Notes: generated by a model not told the origin, from the sequence alone. Shown: positions 13,991-26,027, counted from the stretch's first letter. The stretch is 64,000 bases of DNA from Caenorhabditis remanei (GCF_010183535.1 NC_071331.1:5084001-5148000); one strand, 5' to 3'. Made by a program: numbers and translations.

Positions 13991-14564
13991 CAGAGCTGTG
14001 CGGAATTCCTTCCTTCGACTTCCTTCTTTCTTCTTCCGGGCTTTTTTTACTTTTTTATTCCTTCTTCCTTCTTCCCTTTTGAAAGATTTACTTCCTTCTT
14101 CCTTCTTCGTTCTTCCCTTTTGAAAAAAATTATTTCCTTCTTCCTTGTTCCTTCTTCTGTTGAAAAGTTTACTAAAATTTTGTAATTTTCGACGGAATTT
14201 TGGCGGAATTTTGGTGGTTTTTGACGGAATTTTGTATGAAATAACATCAAAATTCGTTTTCAGAGATGACTAGATAAAAGTTCCCTCAAATTCGTCATTT
14301 TCAAAATTAACTTCCGATTTCCCGGTTCGAAACCCAACTTCTTTCTTCCTTCCTTCTTCCTTCCTTCTTTCTTCTTCCGGGCTTTTTTCACATTTTTCTT
14401 CCTTCTTCCTTCTTCCCTTTTGAAAAAGTTATTTCTTTCTTCCTTCTTCCTTTTTGAAAAAGTTATTTCTTTCTTCCTTCTTCCTTCTTCCTTTTTGAAA
14501 ATTTCATTTCCTTCTTCCTTCTTCCTTCTTCCCTTTCAAAAAATTTTACTTCCGCACAGCTCTG
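13991..14564. mobile_element. hAT-like MITE with polypyrimidine interior, 8-bp target duplication
   Basis: The inverted termini CAGAGCTGTGCGGAA and TTCCGCACAGCTCTG are exact. The flanks repeat GTGCCCGC at 13983-13990 and 14565-14572, an 8-bp target duplication typical of hAT transposases. The 574-bp interior is dominated by TTCCTTC repeats and encodes nothing. Block A gives the uninterrupted site near 6018. The same family recurs at 49685-50219. It is non-autonomous and no transposase is in the window. Confidence 0.85.
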
Positions 14565-16386
14565 GTGCCCGCTGTTCAATCTTAATTTTAAACACTGACA
14601 AATTAATTGTAAGCCGAGTTTCTGAAACATGGTATTTATTATGAAGCTGTTTTTTGAAGTCTCTTCAATAGACTTAATATGTATCTGTTGATCTCCAACT
14701 GAGTGGGTCCAGCACATCGGTCACATAGTGAAATGAATGTTTTATAACCATTGAAATGATCCCTCAAAAACAGTAGAACTTAATGATGAGTTGCTGCTGT
14801 TTGAAACATTGTTAAAATTTCTGTGAAACTTGAACTGTTGAATTCTTGTTTGAGTTTCTGTGTATGTTGCGAATGAAACGGTGAATCGAATTTTTTCAAA
14901 ATTTCAATGAAAATGCACATGAATTTGAGTTTGTTTTCTAACCCACAATGAAAAATAACATCATCTAATTGACACACCACCTCCATATCTTCTCCAAATC
15001 AAATATTAAATTGGCTCCGGACAAATCAAAAACAACTTTCGAAAAATTATGTGTTAGGATCCTGGTTGGGAAGGTGACATTTTTTCATGTTTCACGTTCT
15101 TTTGATTTATCAGTACAGCTCTCTGTTTTGATTTGTCTGAATAATTTGCAATTTTGTTTATACTTTCCAAAGAAAATATGCATTCACAAATGAACTGAAA
15201 CAACATAGAAACTCATGACAAAAGAGATTCAATTTTTTTTGTTGCACATATACTTACTTTAGGGATTGAAATTGTGATGCTTGTTCATTTTGCACATTAA
15301 ATTTCGTATTCTAACAATTTCACCATACAAATTATGTAGTTATTATATAGCTTGTGCCCAGTTCCTTTTCTCAAATCTGAATAAGAACAGTAAATCTTCC
15401 ATCTTCTGTTTTGAGAAGCGTATAAGTTAACAATCTGAATATTATTATTGGAAAATACTGCTTCTATGATACTGTAAACAAGTACTCGGTGGGATGAATA
15501 TGTCAATCCTGGATCAGAAGTATGTTATAAAGAAGCTTCCAGACCTAATTTTTCTGTGAGCACATTTTTTGAAAAAGATTCCAAAGAAACTACATTGAGC
15601 CATCCCTCAGGCAAACTTTTTATGATTACGCGGTTTCATTGCTGCAATGAATGTGATGTGTTCTCATGAGTTACATTTTGACGATTTTTTTTACAAGAGT
15701 TCCTGTTTCCTCATGATGATTTTAGGATGCGGGTTGAAAACTACTGTTCTCATGGTCATTTTTCTGAAATTCTTTTTTCAACAATAGAAAAATTTCAGCT
15801 TTCAGATAGCATCAAATGACAGAAGTTGTAAACCAATATTCATTTAAAGAAACATTTCACAATTTCAAAATGGTTTTTTAAAACTTCGCGGAAAGTTTAG
15901 ATTTATTAAATACTGGCAAATGAAAAGTGCTTGCTTCTGCGGTTGATCAAAAATTTTGGTTTTGAATAATTTCTCGTGTGTTGTGTTTGGTTTCTGGCAT
16001 TTAATGATGTTTATGATTGAACCAATCCAGTTCATATTGATATCAATTTTTGTTTCTAGAAAAGAATGGTCAGTGATTATTGAGAGCTCCGATTTTCCGA
16101 AAATAAAGAATTTGAACTCCTGGAATAATAAGAAACCAATTCTTGTCTTGAAAGTACTAATTGAGATAAAAATTTTCAATTGAAACCCATTCATGGAAAC
16201 GGTATTAATAATGTTTTTGAAAAGAAATTAGCTGTTATGATATGCGTTTCCGTTTGAACAATGAAAGGAAAAGTATTAATTCTATTGAATTTCTGTGAGC
16301 TAGAAACTTCTCGTGTTTTTTTAAAATTCGTGCAAACTATATTTTTGTGGTTTCCTTATGGAAGTATTTTTCGTAACTAGTTCAAA

Positions 16387-16452
16387 TTTTAGAGTGATCT
16401 TTTTCCAATAATTAGCAGAAGTCCCTCTCATAATCCAAAATACTTGAAACAG
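16387..16452 (-). ncRNA. Candidate 21U-RNA locus
   Basis: Core at 16445-16452. TATT with the T at 16407 (38 nt) starts TGGAAAAAGATC. The block C partner at 31420 keeps both core and spacing but has a different 21-mer. Confidence 0.65.
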
Positions 16453-16896
16453 AGTCATAATTTTATTGTTGGACGATTTTGGATTCAGGATTTATTTGAA
16501 TAATCATTGAAAGTCATCAGCAATACATTTGCTTCGATAAAAATGTTTTAATACTTTGTGAAACTGAAACCATAAAATAATAATTTTCAAGCACTTCAGA
16601 TCAGTAATCTGGAACCGATTTGAAATTTCTGTTCGAGGAATTTCACTTAAAAAATCTGATTCATGCATTGCCACAATGTTTCCAGTTTGGATCTTGAATT
16701 CCCTGTAATGATCAAGTTGCATCTCAACTCTAAGTTTAATACCTAGAAATTGAGTATCGGTTCAAATAAATAAGTTTTGATGTTTTGTCTCCATCGTCGT
16801 TCAGTCTGAAAAATCAATTCAAGAATAACAGTTTTCACTTGTTGCTCCAACTAAACAAAGTGTTCGCGGCGGAAGCATTGTTTTCTTCAAAAATCC

Positions 16897-16962
16897 CTGT
16901 TTCAATAATTTCAAATTTTTGAGCGAGCCTATGTGTTTTGCTGGTGTCGACGTGTTAATTTG
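16897..16962 (+). ncRNA. Candidate 21U-RNA locus
   Basis: Core at 16897-16904. TGCT places the U at 16942 (38 nt), starting TGGTGTCGACGT. The block C counterpart at 31614-31621 reads CGGTTTCA, so the motif is broken there. Confidence 0.65.
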
Positions 16963-17189
16963 ACCGCAGAACGTTTGAGGTGGAAATCAAAGAAAAGTTA
17001 CTGTTTTTCGACTTTAATATAGTTGTAGATTTCTATTCAAAAAACGTTAACATCATTTTCCGGGAATTACTATTTTATGTTTGATTACTATTTTATTTAA
17101 TGTTTCTTATCGGTTTTTTCATCTCGAATAGCATAAGATTGTAAATAATGTACAGTCTTTGATGCCTACTTTACTCCCGCCATACTCCC

Positions 17190-17384
17190 TCCATCAAAAA
17201 ACTTCGAAAGTTACATGTATTGAGTGAGTTTCACCACATTATATGTAAAGAATTATTTCTAACGTTTTGATCATGTCGACGAAATGCTGAAAAACTAATT
17301 ACAAATGAATGATGTGCTCCAAATCCGCGTTGGAAGTGATTTCCAAATCAAATGGGAATCACCACAACAGCTATTGTGAGAGAG
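17190..17384 (+). pseudogene. Block B relic of the coding fragment at 32240-32518
   Basis: It matches the second half of the 32240 fragment but carries an in-frame stop after MLKN and a shift near TTCTAACG. The shared peptide NSLQMNDV/WESPQQLL is still visible by conceptual reading. The first exon-like half is missing. The protein family is unrecognised. Confidence 0.45.
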
Positions 17385-18206
17385 GTAGAACAGTAGTTTT
17401 AATCTTTGTCTATTTCAATAAAACATTAAATTTGATTATGTTGTGACTATAACAGTTAATATGTGTTTTACTGTTCTTACAAGGAGAACAGCATACACTT
17501 GGAGCAAGAAGTTGATGAAGTGAATTTTGAATTTCAACTTTAAAATTCTGCATCAGTTTCATGTTCTATTTAAAGTGTGTAATCTAGCCCTCATGTCGTT
17601 AATAGATTAACTCCTATTGCAAAAATTATTTGTAGCAAATAATTTGTTTTGAAAAAAAAAATAATGCAATAGCACTCCATCAACTTTTATAAACAATTAA
17701 CAGTCATCATGACACTGTGTTTTCGAACAATAATCTTTAGAACAATCGCAATGTTTCAGCGATTCAATATGTTCTAGGCTGGACTTTAGATTTACTATAA
17801 TAGTTAGTTGTCTATTCTGTTGAGATGCATAATTTTGAAAATAAAGTGAAAGCGTCACTCAATTTTTTAGTTCAACTCTTGAAGATGCCACGAACTGAAT
17901 TGACAAAACCTATGTATTCAATTACACCTTCCCAGAAATAGTAGAAAATTTGAGACTACCATTCAAAGAACTTATTGGAATAAATTGTTTTTGAAAAGTA
18001 CTCATACTTTTTAGTTGCTAGGGTCTTGCTCGTGAGCAAACTTACGGTTTCCGAGATAGTTTAATAGTTTGGATGTTTTTGATTGTGTTGATTCGATTAC
18101 TAGTGGATCTGCCCGCGAAGAAAACTTGCCTATTCACGATCGAAAAATAATGCATTCATTTTCGATTTTAGTGTGAGGGAATCAATGAGATTGGCAAAAT
18201 CTGGCA

Positions 18207-18290
18207 ATACAATCATACTTGCGATAGGCCGGCCGGGATTTGGACATTTTCACCGGCCCGGAACGGTTCATCCTTGTTTCAATACAAAAA
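18207..18290. mobile_element. Partial GC-rich hAT-like MITE (shared with block C)
   Basis: CATACTTGC, the terminus of the GGCCGG MITE family, is followed by GGCCGGCCGGG and CCGGCCCGG. The right terminus is not visible. The same insertion occurs in block C at 34095, so it predates the B/C duplication. Confidence 0.5.
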
Positions 18291-18505
18291 TTGAACATTT
18301 TGAACGGTTTTCGAACTTTCAGCTAAAATCGAATGATTGACTCGAATGTCAGCATAATAATTTTAAGTAGTTTCTGAAATTGGAATAATGAAAAGAAGAT
18401 TTTAACAGCTTCAGACCATCAGTATTTGATATCAGTTAACAATATTTTCAAAGCTATACATATCTTATCAACTCCGAAGAAACTTATGTGTCTACCAACT
18501 GCAAC

Positions 18506-19471
18506 ATCTTTACTAATAATATTCAGCAGATCCGTTTGTCTGTCCGTCTGTCGCCGACTCTAGCGCCCTCTGTACTGAACCGTTTTTAATGAAACTTACA
18601 CAGATCGCTTGGAAATTTTCCCCGGATGATGCCCGTCATTTTTTTTTAGTTAGAATAGTTCGAAACCAGGTCACTACGTGAAAAAATGTGGTTTTCAAGC
18701 CTTTCATTGCCTTTAATTTTCGAAATAGGTAAATAGGAGTTCACGGGAAAAATAGTTATGGAAACATTTCATTCTTCGAATAAATTCATTTCTTTAAATT
18801 GTCAGGAAAAATGCGTGGGTTTAAAACAATTTTTTTGGCTCTATTCAAGGTTAGATATCCTTTAAAAACTCGAACGTTCCATGAAACACTAAGACGTCCC
18901 TTAAAACACTTAAACGCCCTGTCATGCCCTAAATTTTTTCCAAAAGTTAAGACGTCCTTTCAAGTGTTCAAACGTCCCAAAAAACATTTATCTTTACTAA
19001 TAATATTCAGCAGATCCGTTTGTCTGTCCGTCTGTCGCCGACTCTAGCGCCCTCTGTACTGAACCGTTTTTAATGAAACTTACACAGATCGCTTGGAAAT
19101 TTTCCCCGGATGATGCCCGTCATTTTTTTTAGTTAGAATAGTTCGAAACCAGGTCACTACGTGAAAAAATGTGGTTTTCAAGCCTTTCATTGCCTTTAAT
19201 TTTCGAAATAGGTAAATAGGAGTTCACGGGAAAAATAGTTATGGAAACATTTCATTCTTCGAATAAATTCATTTCTTTAAATTGTCAGGAAAAATGCGTG
19301 GGTTTAAAACAATTTTTTTGGCTCTATTCAAGGTTAGATATCCTTTAAAAACTCGAACGTTCCATGAAACACTAAGACGTCCCTTAAAACACTTAAACGC
19401 CCTGTCATGCCCTAAATTTTTTCCAAAAGTTAAGACGTCCTTTCAAGTGTTCAAACGTCCCAAAAAACATT
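18506..19471 (+). repeat. 483-bp tandem duplication of the Helitron-like 5' end
   Basis: 18506-18988 and 18989-19471 appear identical, including a shared open frame (18799 and 19282). The second copy again begins A followed by TCTTTAC, so the element has two successive 5' termini. The same arrangement is mirrored at 39156-40121, showing that it existed before the inverted pair arose. Confidence 0.85.
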
Positions 19472-19900
19472 TAGACGTCCCAAAAACGTTTAAAAGTTCC
19501 ATGAAATGTTTAGACGTGGTTTCCTTAAAACATAGACACACTGATGCTTGCTTGCACTTTTTTCCATAACTTTAAGCTAGATGGTTGATGTCTCTGTGTT
19601 AAGGAATCCACTACTTCCCGGGTGCTGAGCCATTATCATGTCAAGATTCAAGGACGTTTTTGTTTTTAGGCAATCACTACTTCCAGGTGCCACAGCAAGC
19701 TCTTGGTTTTGAAAGTTTAAGCGACGTCCAAATATTTTTTGAACGACTAATTGGTTAAATACAATTTTGGGATTTTAAGGGACATCTAAACGGTTTTGGG
19801 ACGTCTAAACATTTCTGAGCATTTTTGGGACCCCAAAGAACGTTTAAGTGTTTTAAAGGACGTTTAAGTGTTTTAAGGGACGTTCGAGTTTTCAAAAGAC
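19350..19900. repeat. Degenerate ACGTCC/GGACGT minisatellite inside the Helitron-like element
   Basis: Units of about 20-22 bp built on AAACGTCCCAAAAAACATTT run in one orientation up to about 19520. The complementary GGACGT units follow from about 19720, so the region forms an imperfect large palindrome. The same unit forms an array outside the element at 62690-63005. Confidence 0.65.
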
Positions 19901-20884
19901 ATCTAAACTGGAATAGAGTCTCTTTTCTTGACACCCTTTCAAAGTTGGACATTTTTAACTGAGAAACGGTCAAAGTTGTTCGATTTATGGCCATGACTGT
20001 ACTCAATTTTTACCGGCTGTCTAACTTTCACACTTAGAAATATGTAGAATAGCTTTGAAGTCTTTCAGAGAAAAAAAATATCAGAAAGCAGAACAGTTCA
20101 GATCAAACCAGACTGAAGAGAAGATTTCCGTGTATATGAGAAACAATCTTGAAAAATTTTGGGGAGGGAGGCGGCATCGCTGCCGATCAGTCAAAAACTT
20201 AAAAGTAGTACTTTAGGTTAATTTTTTAAAGATGTGAATAGGAAAATTTCCAAATTTCTAAGCTTCAGTAAAAGAGTTGGTAAGGCTTTCTCAGTCTGAA
20301 GCCAAAAAAGTCATTTGCTGTGTTTAGTACCATTCATTCTGAGACTTCGGACGTCTCCATCATTGAAGAAGTTGCAACAGTCAGAAGTTTAATAGAAATA
20401 AATTGAATGAAAAAACACTACTCAAAGAGTGGTGGTGATTTGTGAATAAGTAACTTTGTCGTTGATCAGTTACCTTCAAAAGGTAATAATTTCTAGGATG
20501 AGGATTTGTTAAAACATGGTCTCAGGCTGCCATATTCAGAGAAGGGAGACAGCATTGTCGCCGAAGTTTGACATTAATATTTGAAAGATGACTCGCCTCT
20601 TGAGGAGGGAGAAAGGAGAGTTAAAAGTTCCTGTTCTTTTGAAATAGTGTTAGATAAAGCAGAAAAAATGAATACAGTTTCGATTAGTGAATTGAAAACT
20701 GCTCATATTGAAATCCATTTTTCCTCAGGATAGAAAAGTCACCGAGTAAATTTGTCGAAATCGTATCAGAAAAGCAGAGATGTTTTAATTGCTCTCTACC
20801 GGAACGGGCTGTTTAGCTAACAAAAACTACCGACAAGTGAAAAAAATTAATACGATCCAGGAGAAGGAGAAAATTCTGAGACCT

Positions 20885-20987
20885 CGATAGTTTGAACCAT
20901 TTAAGAAGCGCCGCAGGCGCTGTAACACCCAGAAGGGTGGTGTAGAGAAGGAGGTTGAGCAGCCGTTAGGCTGCGTTAACCGACTGG
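20885..20987 (+). other. Triple-hairpin 3' end of Helitron-like copy 1
   Basis: In 5' to 3' order the hairpins are GCGCC/GGCGC with a 3-nt loop, CACCC/GGGTG with a 4-nt loop, and GCAGCC/GGCTGC with a 4-nt loop. They are followed by GTTAACCGACTGG. The last is the canonical Helitron-type terminator hairpin. The other two are additional. Confidence 0.65.
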
Positions 20988-21022
20988 TTTTATTAATAAT
21001 ACAATACAAACCCATGAAACAG
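20959..21022 (-). ncRNA. 21U-RNA locus apparently disrupted by the Helitron-like insertion
   Basis: The minus-strand core is TGAAACAG at 21015-21022. The expected start (about 20975-20979) now falls in the Helitron-like terminus that ends at 20987. A CGGT context with a T at 20979 exists by chance. The block C counterpart (34314-34321) has a mutated core. Confidence 0.3.
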
Positions 21023-21670
21023 TGATTTTTTTCAGTAACTGTCTTCAAAACTAACTATGTATAATAAACAATACAATGTCTCCAATATTACAGATGTACT
21101 AATTCGAATAATTCGAAACGGAAACTTTTTCCAAGAAAAAGGAAGTTTTGAAGTATGCAGTACGCGACTTGAACAATTGATTGTAACAGTTTTTATTTAA
21201 AATAATAGGGATTTTAAAAGATTATCAGACTTTTCATTAACTATTTACATTTGTGAGGACATCGAAACAGTAGGTTTACAAAACATCAGTTTCAAGGATA
21301 TCATGATTTGGATAACTCAAATTATATTTTTTAATTATCATATTTTTCATACTTTCAAACCCATAATACAGTTAATTTCTTTCAGTAACTGTCTTCAAAA
21401 CGAACTATGTATAAACAGTACAATCTCTCCACTATTACAGATGTAATAATTCGAAGAATTCGAAACGGACACTTTTTCCAAGAAAATTATGTTTCAAAAT
21501 TGTGATTTATTCATTAATTTATTTTTGCAAACGGTTGTGCGTAATTTTTCAAACTTCTTTATGAAAGATATCTTTGTGAACTCCGTCTTGACCACAACCA
21601 TAAAATTTACTGTTTTTACATCCCAATTGAAACAATTGATTGTAACAGTTTTTATTTACGAAGCATTAAA
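20995..21670. repeat. Two tandem copies of a 200-300 bp segment
   Basis: The segment starting ACCCATGAAACAGTGATT at 21010 recurs at 21360 with CCCATAATACAG in place of the core. The segment GATTGTAACAGTTTTTATTT recurs at about 21178 and 21636, and again at 35120 in block C. Only the first copy keeps the piRNA core. Confidence 0.6.
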
Positions 21671-21722
21671 ATCACCAGTAATAATAACATGAAAATTAGT
21701 ATGCACAAAAAATAATTCCATC

Positions 21723-21786
21723 AATCGAGTAATTTCGAATGAATTAGAATATCATGAAAAAAAAATAAGTAGAGTAATTGAAACAG
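21723..21786 (-). ncRNA. Candidate 21U-RNA locus
   Basis: Core at 21779-21786. TAAT with the T at 21743 (36 nt) starts TTCATTCGAAAT. It lies in unique AT-rich sequence between blocks B and C. Confidence 0.55.
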
Positions 21787-22025
21787 AAAAAGTTTACAGG
21801 GTGGGAATAGGAAGTTGGGACACTTTTTGTAGATAATTAGATAATAATTATTGGAATCTGATTTCTTTTTTTCCAAAATGCATGACCAAAAAAATTTTTT
21901 TAAAGATTAAATTAATGAAAATAAATTTTTTAGTAGATTCCTGTTACAAGACATTCACATCATTGATTGAACAGCTAACACAACATTATGTCTTACTCGT
22001 TTTTTTCACTCATAAAGCTTTAGGT

Positions 22026-22092
22026 TCAAACTTTAGGTTGGACTGATCGGTTCCCAAAAGCAATGAATTTATTGATAAAGGATTTGAAACAG
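22026..22092 (-). ncRNA. Candidate 21U-RNA locus
   Basis: Core at 22085-22092. CGAT with the T at 22046 (39 nt) starts TCAGTCCAACCT. It forms a close divergent pair with the plus-strand core at 22163, 70 bp away. Confidence 0.6.
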
Positions 22093-22162
22093 TGTATTGT
22101 TGAACTCACACTTCAGAGATTCAAAATCACTAGTTGAACTTTTGTAAAGTTTGTGGGAAGTG

Positions 22163-22230
22163 CTGTTTCATAATATCTAGATTTGCAAAAATGTCATATC
22201 ATCAGGGTTACATGAATACAAAAATGGAAA
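22163..22230 (+). ncRNA. Weak 21U-RNA candidate (core without a YRNT start)
   Basis: Perfect core at 22163-22170 in AT-rich sequence. The only nearby T at usual spacing (22208) has a GGGT context, which is not YRNT. Confidence 0.35.
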
Positions 22231-22299
22231 AAATTATGGTCCCCTCGAGAAAACATGTCAAGTGTTTTTTCCTGTTTTACTATTCCCATCTACTTTTGA

Positions 22300-23850
22300 A
22301 CAAATGACTGATTATGCTTCAAGAATCTCCTGATTTTTAGTTGTTTCCTGTTTTTGTATTAATTCATTATCACGAAAAGGCATTGACGTCTTTTATAGTA
22401 GTCTAACAATCAATGAAGAAAAATAAACTTTTGCAGTAAAAAAACGCAAACAGACTTCTGAATAACTTTGAAAATCAGTGTCCTATATTCCTATTTTCAA
22501 AAAGTCCTATATCCTAAAAGTCCTGTATTTAGCAAGTGAGCATGATAAATTGTAAAAAAAATGCTGTCAGTGAAACTGTCATTAAATATGGATAGAATTG
22601 ACCGACTTGTGGGTTCAATTACCGTATTTACTCCGATAGACCAGCAAACTCACTGACTCTTGCTCGTACAGGTTCCACTCTAGTTTTCAAAAACTTTGGT
22701 AGGTACATATAAACAGCTAGTCTATTACAGTGGACACGGTACTCAGTTTTGCTTCGAGATCAATTGGTTAAATTTTATCCATTTCAAATCATACATTGTA
22801 GGTTTCTGATCGCTTGCCGAGTACTCGTAACAATTTTATCATCTATTTAGCCATTTCCTGAAACTCAATTTCACTATAATTGTTGATCCATATATTTTAT
22901 GAATAAAGTACAAAAGTGTGTTAAAAATGTTTAGGTTGATTAATTATTAACAAAAAAAAAAAAAAAAAAAAAAAATTGAAGAAAAATTCCTGTAACTAAC
23001 AGTGAATAAATTGTTTCAGGTCACAATCAGAATTTGTTTTATCCATTCAGCTATTTCAATTTCATGTGCGCCCCAGATCCATTGCAAAAGATAGTTTAAC
23101 CCCTTTCCACCACAATCCTTTAATATTTTCATATCCCCTCATTTGTTTTTCTTTTCTTTTCAAACCTTTTCTTTCCAATCTCCATCCCCACAATAACAAA
23201 ACAGCATCACAGGCTCTTTGAGCTATGCTCTCTTCATATATGCACACATTCCTTGAAATTCAAGGATCTCCGTCTCTTCTCTCTAACTACTACTTGTTTT
23301 TGCAGACACGAATGGATAACAAATTAGGAGAGAGGGAGAAAAAGAGGGATTTGAGAAGTAGAGGCATGGCACATAATAACAAGTAATAGGAATTGGGAGC
23401 AGACTTGGTACGAAGAAATGAAGAACAGTGACTGGAAGAAAAAGTTCGAAATGAGTAGGGCTGTCTAGAGGTAGATTTGGGAAACCTTGCACGGATATGG
23501 TAGTTTGGAAAATAATATCAGTTTCACGAGTGACTTAAAATATTTTTGACTACTTTAATATTGATAACAACGAGGAACCAAACAATCTATGTGGTTGCTA
23601 AAATTGCGAAATGAGCAGTTGCGAAACCTAGGTAAGTCGCGAAAAAATAAATTGGCTTTCAGAGAAATTTTGTGGTTCTAGGAACTCATTAAAATTAAAC
23701 AGAAAAATTCCTTTTTGGACGTTCTATTTGCCGATCTAGAGGCTACTGTCATATTCATGAATTCTGAGCATAGATGGAATGCCGTCATAACACAGTTTTT
23801 ACGGTGTTTTGAAAAGTGAACTAGAACTCCCAAGGAAAGACATAGTGATT
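22300..23850. other. Unassigned AT-rich stretch with a 24-base A tract
   Basis: An uninterrupted A run lies at about 22951-22974. At 23305-23313 the sequence TTTTTGCAG resembles a nematode splice acceptor. It is followed by a short highly charged frame (starting MDNKLGEREKKRD) that stops after 24 codons, and then by a shifted frame rich in W, E and K. This may be an eroded exon, but no gene can be supported. Confidence 0.3.
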
Positions 23851-23858
23851 CGAAAAAA

Positions 23859-23924
23859 TTACCTACCGTTCCGCAATTATTACGTCCTGAAAAACTTCAG
23901 TTCAAAAAGAACATGCTGAAACAG
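23859..23924 (-). ncRNA. Candidate 21U-RNA locus
   Basis: Core at 23917-23924. TAAT with the T at 23879 (38 nt) starts TAATTGCGGAAC. No paralogue was found in the window. Confidence 0.6.
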
Positions 23925-24652
23925 TTGTTATAACTGTAAGGTGGTTTAGGAAAACTCGTGTTGTTCGTTTAAATAATTTTTCTGATTCTAAGTCTCAATA
24001 TTTCTGAAGTTTGTAATGTGCAGGAATGAGCCTTTTCAATTTAGTCTTAACCACTATAACAATTTATCAAAGTTATTGTTCAGCAATAATTGACATCGAA
24101 AGAGTGTAAAGGATAATTGTGAAGTGTTCCAGTTTCAAATGTCTGTCATTTAAACTTTCGAATACAAAATTTGATACGGTAGGATGAGAATTTAGAATTT
24201 AATATAAACTTGCAACAATCTAAGACTGCTTAAAATACAAAATTGTGATTTGAAAAAAATGAATTAAACTAGTATTTACCATTGAAGTTATGCAACAGTT
24301 TTATTTGATATGCAGTTTTTAGTTTTATTTCTGATAGTAACAGTTTCAGTTTCAGTTTATGTGAAGTGAAGTTTTTTAATGTCACTCCATCTGTCGATCT
24401 TATTGATTTGAACTACTATAATGCATTTTTGATCTGCTTTGCCCACAAAAGAAAACCTGTGATTTCAAAATTCTGTTCAACCTGAAAATTTAAGCTATCT
24501 AGGAACAGATTTGTCGTCATTCAAATTATATGAAAAAAATTTCAAACAGAACATGTTTCAATGAAACGTTAAAACATTTTGAACTGTTGCAGAGTTCATT
24601 GTGTTTTGGCCCCAGATTGCAATTTCAAACTATTTTCAACGAAATCTCCCAA

Positions 24653-24910
24653 GTAATAAGAATTACAAATTCTCGAGAGAACTTGCAACACTTATTAGCT
24701 AAAACGATGAGAAAAACACAAGAACGCAAGAGGAATCACGAATTTCACACAACGGAACAAAATTAGCGAGAAAATCAATATAATTTATATCAAAACCACG
24801 TTCTGATATAAATTCAATCTGAAACGCGCAACACAACACAAAACACAGCTTTTTGAGGAATAAACTATTTATTCCAACCAAACGACTAAAACCCACTAAA
24901 ACAATAATAA
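24653..24910. repeat. Left member of a 1.1-kb-spaced direct repeat (possible LTR)
   Basis: The segment containing TTCTCGAGAGAACTTGCAAC and, about 160 bp on, GAAACGCGCAA and ACCCACTAAA recurs in the same order at 25757-25970. The two copies differ by small indels. A short retroelement with long terminal repeats or an internal tandem duplication could produce this. No gag or pol motif is readable between them. Confidence 0.45.
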
Positions 24911-25756
24911 AACTATAAAATTGGTCTAAAAACCAAAAGAAAGAGGTAAAATCTACTAACGAGAATAACGGAGCACCTAACGTGCCTCCGCCAGCGCCCA
25001 AGAGTCCCGAAAATCTCCATTTTGAAAGCGAAATTGACAAAATAGCTGCGAGAAATGCGTGCGCGCCCGTAGGTCAAACGCGGCACACAGTGACATACGG
25101 AGTGAGTCTAGAAACTCAAGCGACTTTAAAGAATTGTTTAGAAGAACACACGGTGCCAACCGTACATCTCCCTTCTTTTCGAGTCCCTCCTGACACAGTG
25201 CTCCCTCGAATGAGGTGCTATTTGTATGTCATAAGAAAGTATGGAGGCATTCTTACATGATAAAGGAATGAAATGGGTAATAATGATAAAATAGAAAACC
25301 TAATAGGGAACCTAGAACTTAAGAAATAATATCCTAAACTTAAAAGGGTGGGGATTCTTAATAAGAGAAATAATTTAACAAATATCCACTGAAAATAATA
25401 TGAGAACATGACTTAGAATGATAGATAAAACGAGAAGATAGATACATTATAAAACTTTGAAAACATAAAACGAAAATATTAGTTATGGCATCCAGCGAGA
25501 TGAGATGGTGCGTGTCCAATCAGCAACTGATGAGATTCCTTGTTGTATCCTGCAGCCGATTTCCCTCGTTCCGACATCCGAATAGATTCCCATGATGACC
25601 ATACTGTTGAGACGGTGACATCGGAGGGTCCTTATGAGGTCGATTCTCCTCCTTCGTACGTCTCCATGTGGTATTGACCATCATACCCGAATGTGGAGGA
25701 TCCTTCCGAGGACGAGGTTCTTCCTTGACTCTTCCGGTCTTGTTGTCACTCCAATA
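24911..25756. other. Interval between the direct repeats, no recognised gene
   Basis: This segment is somewhat richer in GC and reads partly open on both strands. The minus frame at 25520-25759 encodes 79 charged, proline-rich residues in which a unit resembling EEPRPRKDPP/EENRPHKDPP occurs twice. I see no catalytic motif. It may be the remnant of a retroelement tail or a captured exon. Confidence 0.3.
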
Positions 25757-25970
25757 CAAAAGTAATAAGAACTACAAATTCTCGAGAGAACTTGCAACAC
25801 TTATTAGCTAAAATCAACGAGAGAAACACACGAAACAAGCGAGAAAAACGACGAAGTCAAAAGAGAAATCAATACAATCTGAAACGCGCAAGAACCACAC
25901 AAAACACAATTTCTTGTTGAAATAACCAATTTATTTCAAGCCAACTGGCTAAAAACCCACTAAATGAAAA
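25757..25970. repeat. Right member of the direct repeat pair (possible LTR)
   Basis: It starts with the same AGTAATAAGAACTACAAATT segment as the left copy and ends with AAAACCCACTAAA. A GC-rich MITE remnant follows at about 26030. Confidence 0.45.
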
Positions 25971-26027
25971 ATTGAAAATTGAAAAAAAAATTGAAATTTT
26001 TTCTCAAAAATCCCATATCCCTGACAA

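Larger units (their letters stand above)
7716..18260. repeat. Paralogous block B (resembles block A in its first part and block C in its second)
   Basis: The first 6 kb pairs with block A. From about 12600 it pairs with block C: 12628/26257, 13200/26802, 14640/27580, 15014/29649, 15529/30309, 16183/30998, 16988/31691, 17194/32346, 17868/33630 and 18174/34061. Homology resumes at 20995 (matching 34297), beyond the Helitron-like insertion at 18507-20987. There is no intact host gene. The block contains a hAT-like MITE (13991-14564) that is absent from block A, and a cluster of piRNA candidates. Uniform substitutions and small indels indicate an old duplication. Confidence 0.75.
18507..20987 (+). 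mobile_element. Helitron-like non-autonomous element, copy 1
   Basis: The element starts with TC (TCTTTACTAATAATATTC) and ends with CTGG, preceded by the hairpin GCAGCCGTTAGGCTGC nine bases upstream. The flanking bases are A on the left and T on the right, with no target duplication. These are the hallmarks of Helitron ends (5' TC, 3' hairpin plus CTRR, insertion between A and T). It encodes no Rep/helicase. Inside are a 483-bp tandem duplication of the 5' end, an array of ACGTCC-containing repeats, and three consecutive hairpins near the 3' end. An identical inverted copy lies at 37640-40120 and a third, shorter copy with both ends at 55018-56339. Confidence 0.7.

Noticed and set aside
13990..14570. 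Phenylalanine/serine-rich open frames
   Set aside because: They are low-complexity translations of the TTCCTTC tract of the MITE.
18799..19569. Duplicated 82-95 codon frames starting SGKMRGFKTI
   Set aside because: They are translations of the ACGTCC repeat region in the Helitron-like element. The copies are identical only because the DNA is, so there is no evidence of coding selection.
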